Under the pieces are notes generated by a model. That model was not told the DNA's origin, searched no databases, and was given only the letters and a program-made list of their open reading frames with translations. Below are positions 1-13,127 of a stretch of 64,000 nt of DNA, piece by piece. The stretch is taken from the NCBI GenBank assembly GCA_022605955.1, contig JAKCOZ010000016.1:13396001-13460000 (forward strand), read 5' to 3'. The translations under genes and the position numbers were made by a program. The number at the start of each line of letters is the position of its first letter. The stretch's first letter is position 1. The stretch comes from Rallus limicola. Taxonomy: Eukaryota; Chordata; Aves; Gruiformes; Rallidae.

Positions 1-2986
1 ATAATTTCCAGTAATTTACCTTACAGTTGCTTTGTGAAATCAATTGTTTTAAACCACCAGACATGGGCTGCCTACTCAGATTTATGTTGTTTACAAGTTA
101 TTGATAGCATCTTGTGACAACTCTTGTCTAAGCAGCCATGTATTTTTAGCTGTGCAATCAGCCAGGTTTTTAATTTGTTTTAATCAACATGAACTAAGTA
201 TAGATTGGTTTCTTTTCTTTGAATGAACACTGAGTTGCTCCAGACTTTCTATAGAGCATTTCCTTGTCTAATTTCTTCAGCATTACTCACTTAAAAAGGA
301 CGCTGGTTTCTTTCACAGCCTTGTCAAACTCCCCTACAACTCACAAATTTCAGCATTCTCAGAACCCTTTTGCAAAGGATTCCTGAGCTCCATTACCATA
401 TGAAAGACCTCTTGGTTGTTTTGGACCCATGTACACACTGCATTCGATACTCATCAGTTCTAGACACAACAGGATGGAAGAGGAGAATGAAGGAAACTTT
501 CTGTTCTGTTTGAGGAACATCCAGGTCCCCAAACATGGCACGTGTCTCTAGAAGGCATCATACTTGTTAAAACACTGAATTTCCTTTAAAAATAAATCAT
601 TCTACTCTGAATGGACAGTCATCTGGACAAAAAGATAACCCTATTTTAACCAGAACACCATGGACACTGTGTTCCTTGCAGCCACTGGTTCTTCCTTAAT
701 AATGTACAATAATTGATTTATAATTCAGACACCTGTATCTTCCCAGGTAGGTTGAATATATATCCACCTATGAACACCTGTATATGTCTAATACGCTAGT
801 TCTTGGCACTGTCAGTTTTGGGTATGTTTGGTTCTTGGTTGTGGTTTGGGCCTTTTGTGGAGTTGTTTTGGGTTTTTTTTTAATCCCAAGTAAAATGAAC
901 TAATCCTCATTTTACTTCTCCTTGTTATTTGTCACCATATAGTGTCCTGACTAACCCGTGTGTGTGTATATGTACATACATATCATCCTTTATCACTGCA
1001 CACTTCAAGCAAAATGAGGTGGTTATTCAAGACTACATTCAAGTATTACCCCCCCAGTTTTAAGAGAGTATGCTAGTGTGTTTTAAGAAAATTTACTTGC
1101 ATTCAGAATGAAATTTCTTAGGGGAAACGGGGAAATGAGTAAAACCTGGAAGCTTAAAGACATAACAAATTTCTATCTTATGTGTATATTGTATAACAGC
1201 GTACAATATTACTTTATTCTTTGGCTTCTGAGAATCAAGAACTCGCCAAGGAATAGTCCCTTTGTCCTTTTTGCTCTTTTCCCATTTACTATAGGTTCCT
1301 AGTCTTTGAACCAGGGTGGGCAATACCATCCAAAAAGTTACATGGACAAAAGCTTCTGATGCTCTCCCCTAAATTCTAATGTCTGCCCTTCCTGACAATC
1401 TAGCTCAAAGCCACATATAAAACAATATGCAAATTTGAACTTTAAAACTCACTTTATACCTGGCCTGGAACACATTCAAATGTTGGGTTCTACCTTTCAT
1501 TTTATAGCATTTAAGAGGGCATAGATTATAGTATCTACATATTACAACAGCCAAGGTACTAAAAATCTCCTGTTACAAACATCTCTTGGGCAATCTGGAT
1601 TCATAATTGCTTGATATGTGACAGGCAGTCACTGTTTCTTCTTTTTTATCATCACAGTGAGAAGGAAAAACTTTACAGGGTTTTAAACCACCACCTGTTC
1701 CTGCCTCTGCTACAGCACTGAGAAAAACTCATGCAAATCAAGGAAAATATATGAAGGAGCTTTCAGTTGTCAGGTATTGGTTTCATTTTGCCAAACAGAT
1801 GATTAATAAAAAGTTTCGTGCCAAAAGATGGCATCGGTCTCATTTAGTCATACTATGCATCTGCACATGAAATTTAAGTCCTTGATTAAAACATGTTTAT
1901 GATTACCCCATTAAAAAGACTATTCTTGATAGGGTAATACATGGATGAAGATCGGTCTGTGCGAGCAACCCCTACAAATATATTTCTTGGTGTGGGACCC
2001 CCATGCCCTGTTGCCAGAGTTCAACACCATTCTGCGGCAATGCAATTTCTACAGAATTACTAGATAAAAGTCTTAGGACAAAGCAGCATTACACCTCTGC
2101 ATATTTGTTCTTTAGTCACACTCTACAGAAAAACATTTTAAAAATTATTTTCTTCTATGTGTTGGAAGAAAGCAGTCAGCTTGGGCCATGAGAGTGAGAA
2201 GAATAACCAACAGTAAGAACTGCCGCAGTGTAAGCCCAGCCTTGCTAACAGTACTTAAATATCTTCCTCGAAAATTCTTTTCTTATTATGACTGCTTTTG
2301 CTCCAATGCTCAAGTGTGCTTAACACACTCTGAGAACTTCACATACCAGCCTTATTTTATGTCTATGATCATCTATAGTGTTTCCCTCTTCATTTCTAAA
2401 AGCTCCCTTAAAATGCTTGATGTTACAGTGGACAAGTTTATTGTGCAGTTGGATTTGCATCAAAATGATTTCTACTTCTGGTTGATTCAAATGAAAAATA
2501 ACTACTTTTTTTTTTTTTACAAAAATAGCAGTGCTTTAGTGCATGCTTTTATAGGGTAAGAACATAAGCTCTACAGGCTTGAGGGTACAGAAAGTCCTGT
2601 TGAAAAATATAATATGGTAAGTCTCCTTTAAAGTTGTCTGTATATTTGCAAGTCTAGCTTTCAGAAACTGTCTTCAAATCAAGACTACTGAGCAAGGCAA
2701 AGCTTAATTTAGTAATTTATCCATTATGAATTGTCCCTAGAAATTTTAATGTATTTTATTTCAGAAGTTTAGGACTAATAGAAAAGACAGACGAGTCTTA
2801 AAAATTCTGCTCAAGTTGTCTCTATCATGGACACAAATGCTACTGAGAGATAAAACTTTGAGTTTCTCCACAATACCCATTTCAGCTATTGAGAACTTCA
2901 AGATGTTCAAGGATGCATTGGAGTCATCACAAAGACTTGGATCATTTTTAAGTACTGCCAATTAGAGACAACCAAAGACAGCTTAC
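1..2986. other. Unique AT-rich sequence, no gene recognised
   Basis: No repeat family, RNA gene or credible coding exon was recognised. A short TG/TATATG-type simple repeat lies at about 957-985. Open frames here are short (at most 123 codons) and resemble no protein I know. The stretch is consistent with intron or intergenic DNA. Confidence 0.6.
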
Positions 2987-3066
2987 CCATGACCAGGAAG
3001 GTTTAGTGGTCCTTGACTTTGCTGTGCATCCAAGTTCAAAGGTACATGCTTTGGCACATCTGCCAT
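2987..3066 (-). other. Candidate 80-nt exon, minus strand (unverified)
   Basis: On the minus strand this segment is preceded by TGTTATGTTTTAG and followed by GTAAGC, giving plausible splice sites. Read from its first base it is open for 26 codons plus two bases (starts MADVPKHVPL, ends LNLPGH). A second frame is also open, so coding potential is weak. Its start phase matches the end phase of the candidate exon at 5740-5828, which lies upstream on the same strand. I do not recognise the peptide. It could equally be a non-coding RNA exon or chance. Confidence 0.18.
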
Positions 3067-5739
3067 CTAAAACATAACATCTCTCCAATAGCTAACTAAA
3101 AACGAAACATGGTATGATCTGCAAAGTACAACCCAAAACATATCCCATGGTATTAGAACCTTTCTTTTAAAGTTTAAAGGAAATGTTGCCACTCCAGTAT
3201 TCAGCCTTGGCATTTTAATAAGTTATTTTCTGATTAAAGTAGAACCAGAAGCAAAACTTATTTATGGCTACTGCCACCATGAACTTCTCTATTCAGAACT
3301 TTGCAGTGCTAACAGGGGCAATTCATATTCTATAAACATTCACAGAAACATCAACCAGCCACCACCTAATGTACACAAATAATACTTTTTATTTGTGCAT
3401 TCCACTTCCTTTTTTAATTTCAAGCTTCACTGTTAACATAAAATCTAAATGACAGTAGCAAGTGCTGTCATTGCTTTTTATCCTGTTAGCGTTTCCAAAG
3501 CTCCATCTCTAACTTTGCTATTTGCTCTCCATCACCTATTTCTCCTGTAACACTGACAGACATGAACTGCATGCTCCTGCCACCCCCTAACACACAGAAA
3601 TATTATCTAAACTTAAGAACTGGGAAACTGAAGATGAAAGATTTTTAACTGAAAGTCACCCTAAAAATCTACATTAACATCAGAAATTAAATGCAGCATT
3701 CAAAAGATACAGTATGGGGATCACATGGGAACACAGACAAATAAAAAGATAATGCCATAAAAACAGACCCATCCTAGCTGCAGGTAGAATATTTACTGTT
3801 TGACCTGCAGCTCACACACTCCACTGCTACACATAAATCACGTTTTTGTGATACAGGGAGATTTCTCTTGCAATCGCAGCAAAACTCATTAAAATGAGCT
3901 GGCAGACACAGAATATTTCTATCTTACAGAAAACTGGTGAAAAGCCAAGAAAAAAAATTCCTTGCCTGCACTTTATATTCAAAAATTTTCAACCACTCTA
4001 GCTGTAATATTTATGCTGTACATATAGAAAGATAGATATATCCAAGCTGTAGAACACAAAGTCAATATCTTTCCCACATACAAAATAAGCCATGTCTTCA
4101 GATGCCTGCATGCACTTTTGCACACTGATTTACAGTTAAACCGCCACCACAGAAAACTGGAATAATAACTCCTGAAGCACAGCTTACATCTTTCCAACCA
4201 GTTTCTTGAAAGGTGGCTATTAATTCCCCTGAGAGGATATTTGATGGAAAGCAAAACACTTGTTTTAGTAAGTTTATAAACTCATGATAAACTATCTTCT
4301 CTCAATTCCCAGAAACCTGAACTATACATTTAATTTGGTTCTTTGGAACAGAGCTAAAGAATACCAACCACAACTACCTTCTCATGTAAGTTTATTACTC
4401 AGCAAAACTAGATTTTCTTCCAGTACTCTAATCCCAGCAACTTTCACAAGCACTAAGTCAAGTTTAATTAAAACAAAGTTGATTATTCCACCAAGGAATG
4501 CCTTCTTCGGCAAAGCATTCAGCTTCAGCCTGTCCCTGGCAGAAAGGGCCCTTCCTGCAGAAGAAATTGTGCTTCCTTTCTCATAAGAAAACACCTTTTG
4601 GGAATGAAATTACAAATTTTGAACAACTGAGAAGTTGACATTGGTGTTCTGTTCTCATTATGCCTGCAAGCATGGTACTGTTCAGGGACTAGGAACACAG
4701 AAGGGAAAGGGTGACAGCAGGATGTTGTGAGAAGATGCTATCAATCTGTGGAAATTTCTTTCTTATCTGAAGCAGTAACTGCTTTCTCTCTACAAATGTC
4801 CCCAGCTGGAGAAGATCAACTTCTGAAAAACCACAGACTGCACACTTCCATTCTTAAAATATATCTTAAAATGAAGACATAGTAGTGTGTACTGGTTTGC
4901 GGTCCTATCAGCCTCTAGCTAATGTAGGGCTCTTGGCTCCCCAGCCCTCAGGTAAGGAGGGAATAAGCACCATGTCAAATCATGTCATTGGCAAATTGAC
5001 TGAAGACTTCCTTTAGTGGGCAGGTTGCATTTTAGAGCATTTCAGCAGAAGTACAACTTACAAAAGTACAAAAATCGTTTCATACTATTAAATATCAGCT
5101 AATAATCGCAACATTTGTTTCGTAATCCAAAATCTGAAATTTACTGGGGTTTTTTGTCAAACAAAAGCAGTTCCAGGCTCTGCTGAATATTTATGGCCAG
5201 TAGAAAACCTCTACATCACCTATGTAGCTGCTCAGTGAAGAAAACAACTGGCACAACTCTTTGAGGTGAAGACTTGATACTTGGGGCATGCTGAATTCAG
5301 CTCCTGAAGGCTGAATTCTAACCCATCTTAAGAGCAGTAACCCTCAGGCCTGCGAGAGCTGCAGGAAATGAGCTTTCCCCAGGGGACAGACCTTGGCTTG
5401 TGCCCATTGTGTGAGGGCTCCACAGCAGCCTCGCATTAGTGTCACCTGTCCTAGACAAGCTCTGCACATCCAAGCCAGAGTAGAAACACATTTTGGGCAG
5501 CACCAGCTAACTAAGGGTTCTGGGAAATCTGGGTTGTGTTTGTGCCCACACTGAAGCCTAAAGCTACATCTGCACTGCTCCTCGCATGCTGCAGTCTAGT
5601 TCAGAGACACCTGTATATATTTTAAGCCACTTTTTCTTAAGAACTGGAGAGGGTCATGCAGTGGTGTTTTTTTAAGAACCATCCAAACAAATATGGTACA
5701 GTTTCTAAACCATCATTTCAATAAACTTAATAGGATTAC
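3067..5739. other. Unique sequence, no gene recognised
   Basis: This is AT-rich unique sequence. A slightly GC-richer patch at about 5320-5600 carries a 61-codon minus ORF that resembles nothing I know. No repeat could be assigned. Confidence 0.55.
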
Positions 5740-5828
5740 CTCACAAGCATCCAAGTTGAAATCTGCACACTTCATGATCATTGTAGTCTGGTAAGTGTAT
5801 TGCATACCTATCACATTTGCAATAAAAC
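5740..5828 (-). other. Candidate 89-nt exon, minus strand (unverified)
   Basis: On the minus strand a good pyrimidine tract ending TAGCCCTTTTCAG precedes the segment and GTAATCC follows it. One frame is open throughout: two leading bases, then 29 codons, including IGMQYTYQTTMIMK and ending DACE. The other two frames contain stops. The segment ends in phase 0, which fits the candidate exon at 2987-3066. The peptide is not recognised. Chance remains likely, because splice-like pairs around short open frames are common in 64 kb of sequence. Confidence 0.22.
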
Positions 5829-8800
5829 CTGAAAAGGGCTACAAAACTGTGAGCAGGTAAAGTTTTATTATCTCTATGACAAGAATGATTGATTGTACAG
5901 AGCTTCAGAGTTTGAAGAATGAGACAAAAAGCAAAAACTAAAATTACAAACCAGACAATAGGTAATGAAATAAATGCTCCAAAAGAGAAGGTGAGACTTT
6001 ATTATCTATTACCTTGAGAAAAGAAATCAACCTTCATCCAGCTAGAGAGGGAATTTTTAATTCCAGGTAAGTGTCCCATTTCATTTAATACTCTTCAGAA
6101 AAAAGGAGATAAAGCAGGCAAGTAAAGACATTTCTGCGGTCTAGGCACAAGTGTTTTACAATTAGGGGGGCCTGGAGGGAAGGGGGAGAGAATTAGAATG
6201 TTTAACTATAGGCATAAGAAAAAACATGTTAATATTCTGTTGAGGAAAGCAGCTTTTCCTCTCACCAGTATTAAACTGTGCGACACACTCTAGGAAAAGG
6301 AGAGGTTTGGTTTTCAAAAGGGATTTTAAACAAATTGTGATGACACCACTATTCCCTCTTATACAATTTGAGAGAGGTTTCTAAAGGGACAAATTACATA
6401 ATGCCACAATTTTTAAAGGTCTGAGATTTTCTTCGGTTCACAAGTGTAGGACAGCAGCCCCAGAAACTAACTGAACAGATGACAGAAGCAAATGGGAAGG
6501 GAATTTCTTCCTTCTGGACTTTGAGGCCTGTTAGAAAATTCTTTTTAGTTTTTGTAAGTAGTAAACCAAGCTAAAATATCATATACTCACAATACACATA
6601 AAAATGAATTTAAATGTCTACATAAGATGAAATGCCTATAACTGATGCGAGGCAGGCTATAGTTATAAAAAGAAAAGATTTGTCTGGAAGCACTGCAATG
6701 AATCAGGGAGCCCAAAGGGGACTCATCTCTGCCAACTGAGCTGGGCTCACACTGGCAGGACCTCTTCTTGTTCTTTAATCAGTTTTTATTGATTACGTTT
6801 GTTTTTGAAGTAACCCAGTGCAGAAAGATGGGTTAATCCCTGTGCTAGGTTCCTAGGCAGTAAGCCATCTAACCAGCTCATAGCTGGCACGGATAGGCAG
6901 ACAGCACCTTTTGTATGACAGGACCCTGGTCACCCATTCACCATAACGCCTTTCTGCCCCAGGGTCCTTTCCCATCCCTGTGACAACTTTGGCACTGGCA
7001 GAGAAGTGAGTGGTTCCCAGCATTACAGTGCAAAATTTAGTTTCCCTTAAACTGTTCCTTGTGATACTTCAACACCCAGGAATAATGACCTTAATTACAC
7101 ACTTATCTAAACCTGCTATGTGATTGACAGCAACTCTGCAGTTGAAATGAGTTATGCTGTCATTTACTAGACATGTGAAAACACTCACAGTGACCAATTA
7201 AAACATGCAGAACTCATCTGCTCCATTCAAACTTAACACTACAACCAGGTTCACCCCAAGTTTCTTTGAAGACTGACTCCCCATGCTCATGAGAACTAGA
7301 GGACAGACACAGTAATCGATGGTATGAGGTCAAACAGAGTAAAACTGGAACAGTTTCTACCACATCATTCTCCTGCAGGATCCCAATGATCCCTTCAGTG
7401 TACAGTGTATCCAATCAGAGACCATGGAACCTATCTCATTTTCTTCTCTTCCTTTTTCAGTATAGAAGCCCATACACAACTTCTTTCACACTGTGCTGAT
7501 TACAGGAGCATTCATTTTGTAGTCTTCAGCTCCAAAACAATTGTCAAGCTCCTTCATTTTACATACAAGAAAAGCAAGACAAAAGAAAAGCAACCTCCCT
7601 TCAGAGACACCACAAATCAGTGTCAGACTCAAGATGACACCTGAAGACCACCTTACTCCCAAATCAAATACTCATATCACCTCTGTACTAAAGGACAAGG
7701 AATTAACTTACATACGTCATACATACTTAAAGCATTTACCATTCCACTAGACAAGATACAGCTTTCTCAAGTGATACCTGCACGACTCCAAAGAATCCAC
7801 AATAGCCAATATGTGCAAGTTTAGCCTCCATTAACAAGGACTTGGAACTCTAAACTTCCACAAAAGCAATCAGTAGCATTAAGAATGATAAGGACAATGC
7901 CACCAGTACTTGCAGTGAATTATACATTCACAGCCCATTCTAAAACCACTAAGCAGGCCAGGTAGAGTTCATATTTTCCTTTGTGGACCTTTAAATTAAG
8001 GGAGACCAGATCCAAATGACCTCAGTTAACTTTTGTGCTGTGTCAGGAGAGAGTAAAGGTACATTTAAACATCCTAGAGAGAAAGCCAAGCGTGAGGATC
8101 TCAGAGATAATGTGAATATTTAGATTCTACTGAATTGCATTAGAGAGCAATTATGATCATATTTTGGCCATGAATTATTTCAATTGACTACCTAAGTGTT
8201 GGAATTTGGAATGGAGCTGTGTATAGTGACAACCTAAGCAGTATGAAATGAGCCATGCTAAAATTGGATAAAAACATCTAATGAAGAAAATTTCAGGGGA
8301 ATGAAGCCTGAAAGAATGCAAAAAGGGCTGACTGAACAAAATAGACAATACAGAGGAAAAAGTTCTGAGAAAGAAACACACTCTTTGTAGCAATAAATGC
8401 ACTAGAATCAAAACATCCAAAGTAAATAAAACACAAACTATTAAAGGAAGAATCAGCACTTGAGAAAACCAGCATGAATCTTAAAATAAAAGTGTGCACA
8501 GAATAACTCAAAAGATTCTAAAAAAAACAGCTGAAAAGCCAATAGCATAAATAGTTAGGACTAACTAAACAAAATACCATCTTGCTACTGTATATAGGAG
8601 ATAGAAGTACTACAGAATCTCCATAAGAAAATAATTTATTAATAATTATACATTACTGACGTCCTCAAATTAATTCTTTAATCATTGTCTATATAGGAGC
8701 TGCCCAAAGGAACCGGCAGACATGAATTCAAAACAAGAATGTAGCCTAGAGTTCTTGAGGCAACCAGAAAAGAGTCTTGTAAGACATGCACGACAGCATA

Positions 8801-9234
8801 AACTAGAAGGACAGAAAGAACTTTTTAGAGCAATTTGGTATAAAATTTTTCACTGGTTGTAACACATGAAATTTACTGTACACTGTTCCTTTTTCAATTT
8901 TAATTCAAAAGAATCTGACTTCCTTTTCTTGCCTTACTAGCCAGGGCTAACTCATGTTTCCAGGACAGATGGTTTAAAAAATACAAGTGAAATATCAGCC
9001 AAACCCCACAAAATAAAAGTGATATGTCTAAAATAGTGACTAAATTGTAATCTTGGGCCCGCCATTGGAGAGTTTACCTTCAAGAGCAAAAAACAGAAGT
9101 GAAAGAACCCCCATGAAAAAAAAAATAATTCTAAATTTTAATTGAGGAGCAACAGCAGAAGGAATTTAAGTTGCATGGATTTTAGAAAGGTCACCAAGTC
9201 TCTGCTTCCTCCTCCATTCCCTTTCTACCCTTCT
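5829..9234. other. Unique sequence, no gene recognised
   Basis: This is AT-rich unique DNA. The ORFs at 7405-7644 and 8175-8459 are short, show no domain or motif, and are best explained by chance. Confidence 0.55.
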
Positions 9235-10015
9235 TTCAGTCTTTTATTTCCCTCTGCACCACACAATTGAAAAGAGCATTTGGTCCAAAGTCATTAAGTA
9301 TGGTATTGGGGTGAGCCACATATGTGGATAGGGAACGGGCTTAAATGTCACAGACAGAAGCTGTTTATGAGACAGAGCAGTTTGGGAGAGAGGGATTAGT
9401 GGAATGCCATAAGAATCAGTATTAGGCCCATTTTTGTTCATTTTATATATCACTGACCTAGGACATGAAATATGTATGAAGGTGAAGAAATTTGCTGATG
9501 AAACAAAATGAGAGAATAGAGCTTGTAAAGACAAAAAGAGAATGGCAATAAAATTCTGAATGACAAATAGACTAGGATCACAGGCTGATACTGTTAGTGG
9601 TTTCACTGGCATCTGCAATTCATTGTAAAGAAAGATAAGGTTATGAGATGACAAAAAAATAATAAAAGGTAGTGCTCTCTCAATGGCCATATGCCACAAA
9701 ACATTTAACAGGAGTTGAATGTAGTCCTGGTACTGGAAAGAACTTTAAAGCCATCTGCACAAGGATTAAGAGTATTTAAATTAGTAAGGCAAGAGAGATT
9801 CTGGGATAGATATAGTAAACAAAAGTAAGACTGGGAATAAATCATTCTAATACTACATAGGGGACCTGAAGCCATGTTTGGAATGCAGCCATAGTTCTTG
9901 CTGCTTTAGGATAAGAACAACATTTTAAGAGCAAGGATGTTAAAAGGGCAATCAAAATGTTACAGAAGCTCTGAAAATTTAGTCCACAAAGGAGTAAGTA
10001 GCTAGTATTTTTTTG
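9235..10015 (+). mobile_element. Ancient CR1 LINE fragment (reverse transcriptase region)
   Basis: Around 9410-9505 the plus strand, read across decay, gives the CR1/Jockey-type reverse transcriptase pattern SVLGPFLFILYITDLG, then KKFADETK with the catalytic palm box at about 9490-9505. The sequence after it loosely follows the CR1 thumb and C-terminal region, including a degraded match near 9940-9970 to the segment that normally reads VQRRA-K-KGLE. Frames are broken by stops throughout. Divergence is far greater than in the CR1 at 56731-57706, so this is an old insertion. The 151-codon minus ORF at 9244-9699 is the antisense shadow of this repeat. Boundaries are approximate. Confidence 0.6.
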
Positions 10016-10834
10016 AAAAAAGAGCCTAGGAGATTAAAATCTTTTGAAGATTCTAATATCTCAATTTATAACTTATCTATTCCTACTGCATGGTACTCCA
10101 AACCCATATTAACAGCATAGACATTCCACGCATGAAGCCCTATGAATGAGGTTTTTGATGACTCAGATAGGGAATGGGCTGCGACAAGGTACATAGACAT
10201 ACTACCTCATCCCAAAAGAGCTGCACAATACTCCAGGCCACCGCTTGTTTCCTCAGTGCCTTTCTTTCCAAGAAGTCTTGGGGTTTTTAATCCAGGTCTG
10301 ATTGAACTCATTGAAATCAGCAAAGACTCTTCCCAGCTTCAGAGGAAAACAGATTGACCTGCGCTTGTTCATGCATGTATGAATTATCTTCAGAATCATT
10401 ACATGGCATTATCTTCAGAACACATGGCATGACTGTGTTAAGAAACCAGATTTAGAAAACATTGTATGATTTCTGTTGTGTTGCTAGGTATTTTATCTAC
10501 TATTTGCATAGACCAGATACTTTGTTATACCAGCCTTAATAACTACCAAAACCAGCTTAATACAGTTAGAATATTATCAACTTTCATTATGTTTAATCTG
10601 AGAATCTGACAAGAGATAACTTTAAATACATTTTCACCAAAATTAAAATAACAAATTGTAAAATTAATCCTAAAAGTGTCAGTTGTAATGTAATTTCAGT
10701 GACTCCTTATTAGCAGTTACAGACCAGAATACCAACACAAAAATAATTAAATACCCCACTAGCTACCAACCATTCAGATAAAGTGAACTGGGTAAGCTGG
10801 GATCACTTGATTTGGTAGCCACCTGCAGATACAC
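10016..10834. other. Unique sequence, no gene recognised
   Basis: No repeat or gene was recognised. The 71-codon plus ORF at 10142-10357 has no recognisable features. Confidence 0.5.
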
Positions 10835-11005
10835 AGGTTGTGTCCCTGTCATCTGTATTAATTATCTAAACGTCCCTGGCTCCCATTAGCTCTAATACAG
10901 TCTCTGTTAATTTTTATTATTTGTTGTATTTCCTAGTCTGCTCATGAAAAGTGTAGCATGTAACTCTGTAATTTCCATGCTCTTAAATCAAAGTGTCAGA
11001 TGAGA
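10835..11005. promoter_or_regulatory. Candidate conserved non-coding element
   Basis: This stretch has no repeat or coding signal and has the look of a vertebrate conserved non-coding element: clustered TAAT/ATTA homeodomain-type cores (TATTAATTATCT, CTCTAATACAG, GTTAATTTTTATTA) in non-repetitive sequence. This is a visual impression only, and the call depends on cross-species alignment. Confidence 0.15.
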
Positions 11006-12481
11006 AGCACATTTGCCATTTTTGGGGGGGCATATGTTCATGCACGCATGCCTGTCAGAATGTTGAAGCAGATGCAGAAAGTTTTTAAAAACTAATCAAT
11101 TGGCCATAGTTATTGGGAAATTAAGGAGATAAATCAGGCTACCTACCCACAGGACCTGCCTAGAGAGAAGTCTTACTGGAAATGTATAGTGTCAATTTTA
11201 ATAATTTCCAAGAACCAAACCAAATAGAAGTACACCAAGCCAATAGCCTAATGGAAAGTCTAGAAATACTTGCTATGTAAGATTTGTACAGCAGTGGTAA
11301 ACTGAACTTGCTAATAGTACTGCCCCCTTCAGAGAGCAATCATATTCCCTAAATAAGCCATTTAGCTGTGCTCAGAAGGAACAAAAATATTTTGCTACCA
11401 CAGAGTCTCATTTATATTGCAGTTCTGTTACATATCATGCACAAGCACAGCATTATTTAACAAGTTACTTACTGCAGTGCCTTCTCTTCTACACCACATT
11501 TGGATTTCGGAGCCAGAGCTAGAAATAGTATGTATCTGAAACAATCTCATGATAATACTTTGCGTATCATTACCACTGGCTGTGTAAGAAATTAATTGAC
11601 ATCAGAGTATCAGGGCTGTAGTTAGCAGAATGAATGAGGTCCTTCTTTCTCAAGAATGCAGTTCCAAACCATTTATGCTCTCTAGCTTTAGCCCATCACT
11701 GTATTACACGTGTCTAAAACAAGAATTAAAAGCAGGCTTCCTCACAGTCCAGAGCGATTGCCGCTCACTCGGTACAACACCAGCAGCTTCATAAGGTGCA
11801 AAGGTTTGGGCATTCAGCTTTAAGTATGCTGGGATTTGTCCACATCTGAATGCATAAGAGTGCTGCCTACTGTGTCTGCAGGGAGAAGGCATCTCTACTG
11901 ATTGACAATAATGTCATACAGACGTTTGCTTACAGGCAAGCAAGCCTCAGAGACTGGAGTGGAGCAGAGTGACACAGACAAGACTTGTCAAAAACTAATT
12001 CATTAGTTTTTGATCAGGAAGTAGATGACAACTGATGACTTTATACAAGCTGTTCCGAAATGCATCATGAGATGCCAAATAAAGTACAAAAGGAATGTTT
12101 CCAAAAAATCAAGCACGTGCCCTCAACATTTTTTGCTGCTTTGACACAGATGTTATTTTTGTATTTTCAGTCTTCCTTATGGATTATTTACAGGTCCTGC
12201 AAGACAGCAAAAAGACTTTCAGGTCTACTGCCTCAGATCCTGAAGTGAACAAGTCATTTTCCCAGCTCTTCGCCTGTATATGTCATCACATATTTTAAAT
12301 TACTGATATTGAATTCAGAGTATTCATTATTTGATTAATTTCCAAATGGACAGTTATAGTCATGCTCATCTTAAGTCTTTAATAAAACTGGAGTATCTGC
12401 CTTTAAGTTGCTCCTGTTAACTGCTGCTCCTGCACTGTTTTTCCTCTCTCCGTAAGCGATCACAGCTCCCCAGTAACTCAC
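11006..12481. other. Unique sequence with a short hairpin
   Basis: No gene was recognised. It contains the perfect inverted repeat at 11988-12013, listed separately. It also has a splice-like 46-nt minus-strand segment at 11473-11518, with donor A|GTAAGT and acceptor ending ATTTCTAG, which carries no recognisable peptide. Confidence 0.5.
11988..12013. repeat. Perfect 12-bp inverted repeat with 2-nt loop
   Basis: TCAAAAACTAAT is followed by a TC spacer and then its exact reverse complement ATTAGTTTTTGA. The arms are AT-rich and too short for a microRNA precursor. It could be a chance palindrome, a cruciform-prone site or a dimeric homeodomain-type binding site. Confidence 0.8.
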
Positions 12482-12627
12482 CTGTTCCCCGTACCATAGA
12501 ACATGGGGCGTGCACAGGGAAACACTGTGCAAAGAGTTGCCCCTTTCTGGTGCACCATCGGGCTGTGGGGATACATATTTTCCTTTTTCCCACTTCACCA
12601 GCCATGGTCCACAAGATGAGATCTGGA
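12482..12627 (-). other. Candidate 146-nt exon, minus strand (best splice sites in window)
   Basis: On the minus strand the segment is preceded by GTTCTCCTGCAG and followed by the consensus donor CAG|GTGAGT. It is more GC-rich than its surroundings and has a typical exon length. One frame is open as part of a 110-codon ORF (fragments CGPWLVKWEKGK and SLCTPHVLWYGEQ, the latter just before the donor). A second frame is also open, so the reading frame is not proven. I cannot assign a family. Its start phase is compatible with the candidate exon at 17019-17070. It may belong to a protein-coding gene or a lncRNA, or may be chance. Confidence 0.28.
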
Positions 12628-13127
12628 CTGCAGGAGAACGTTCATTGCTCCCTGCCTTACTGCTTTCTACAGGAATCAGTGCCACCTTTTTCCCTGTCCT
12701 CATACTGCTGTTGGCTGATCCTACAGCTTGCTTTCCTCCAACTTCTTTAAGAGAATTCTCTAAAAGTCAAACCAGCACACCCCTGGATGGTGCAGCTGTT
12801 TCCTCTCCCTCCTTGTATCATCCACAAGTTCTTCTACTGTTAACTTATGTCACATGTCCTTGGAAAACACTACACACAGCCAAGAAAGGTTTCATCACCT
12901 GACATATAAAAATTCTCCACTAGAGCAAGTGTTTTTTTGGAAAGCAAGAGTGTTTTTTGTCATCTTAAGGATGACTTCACAAGATACCACTTAATCCTCT
13001 ACAGTAGAGAGAACTACCACCAATCTGCTCCATATTGCAGTCAGAAACAGCCTGTCACCTCTTAACAGAAATTCAAGTTTTGCCTAGAATTCCCTAAATA
13101 TTACAAGAACCATCTGCCAAATGGAAA
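12628..13127. other. Unique sequence, no gene recognised
   Basis: The 130-codon plus ORF at 12510-12902 overlaps the candidate exon on the opposite strand and runs into this stretch. Its composition is not protein-like beyond a short hydrophobic run. Nothing else was recognised. Confidence 0.5.

Noticed and set aside
1708..1774. Plus-strand exon-like segment after CTGCCTCTGCTACAG with GTATTG donor
   Set aside because: Weak donor, 58 nt long, and more than one open frame; not distinguishable from chance.
9244..9699. 151-codon minus-strand ORF with hydrophobic stretches
   Set aside because: It is the antisense of an old plus-strand CR1 reverse transcriptase fragment.
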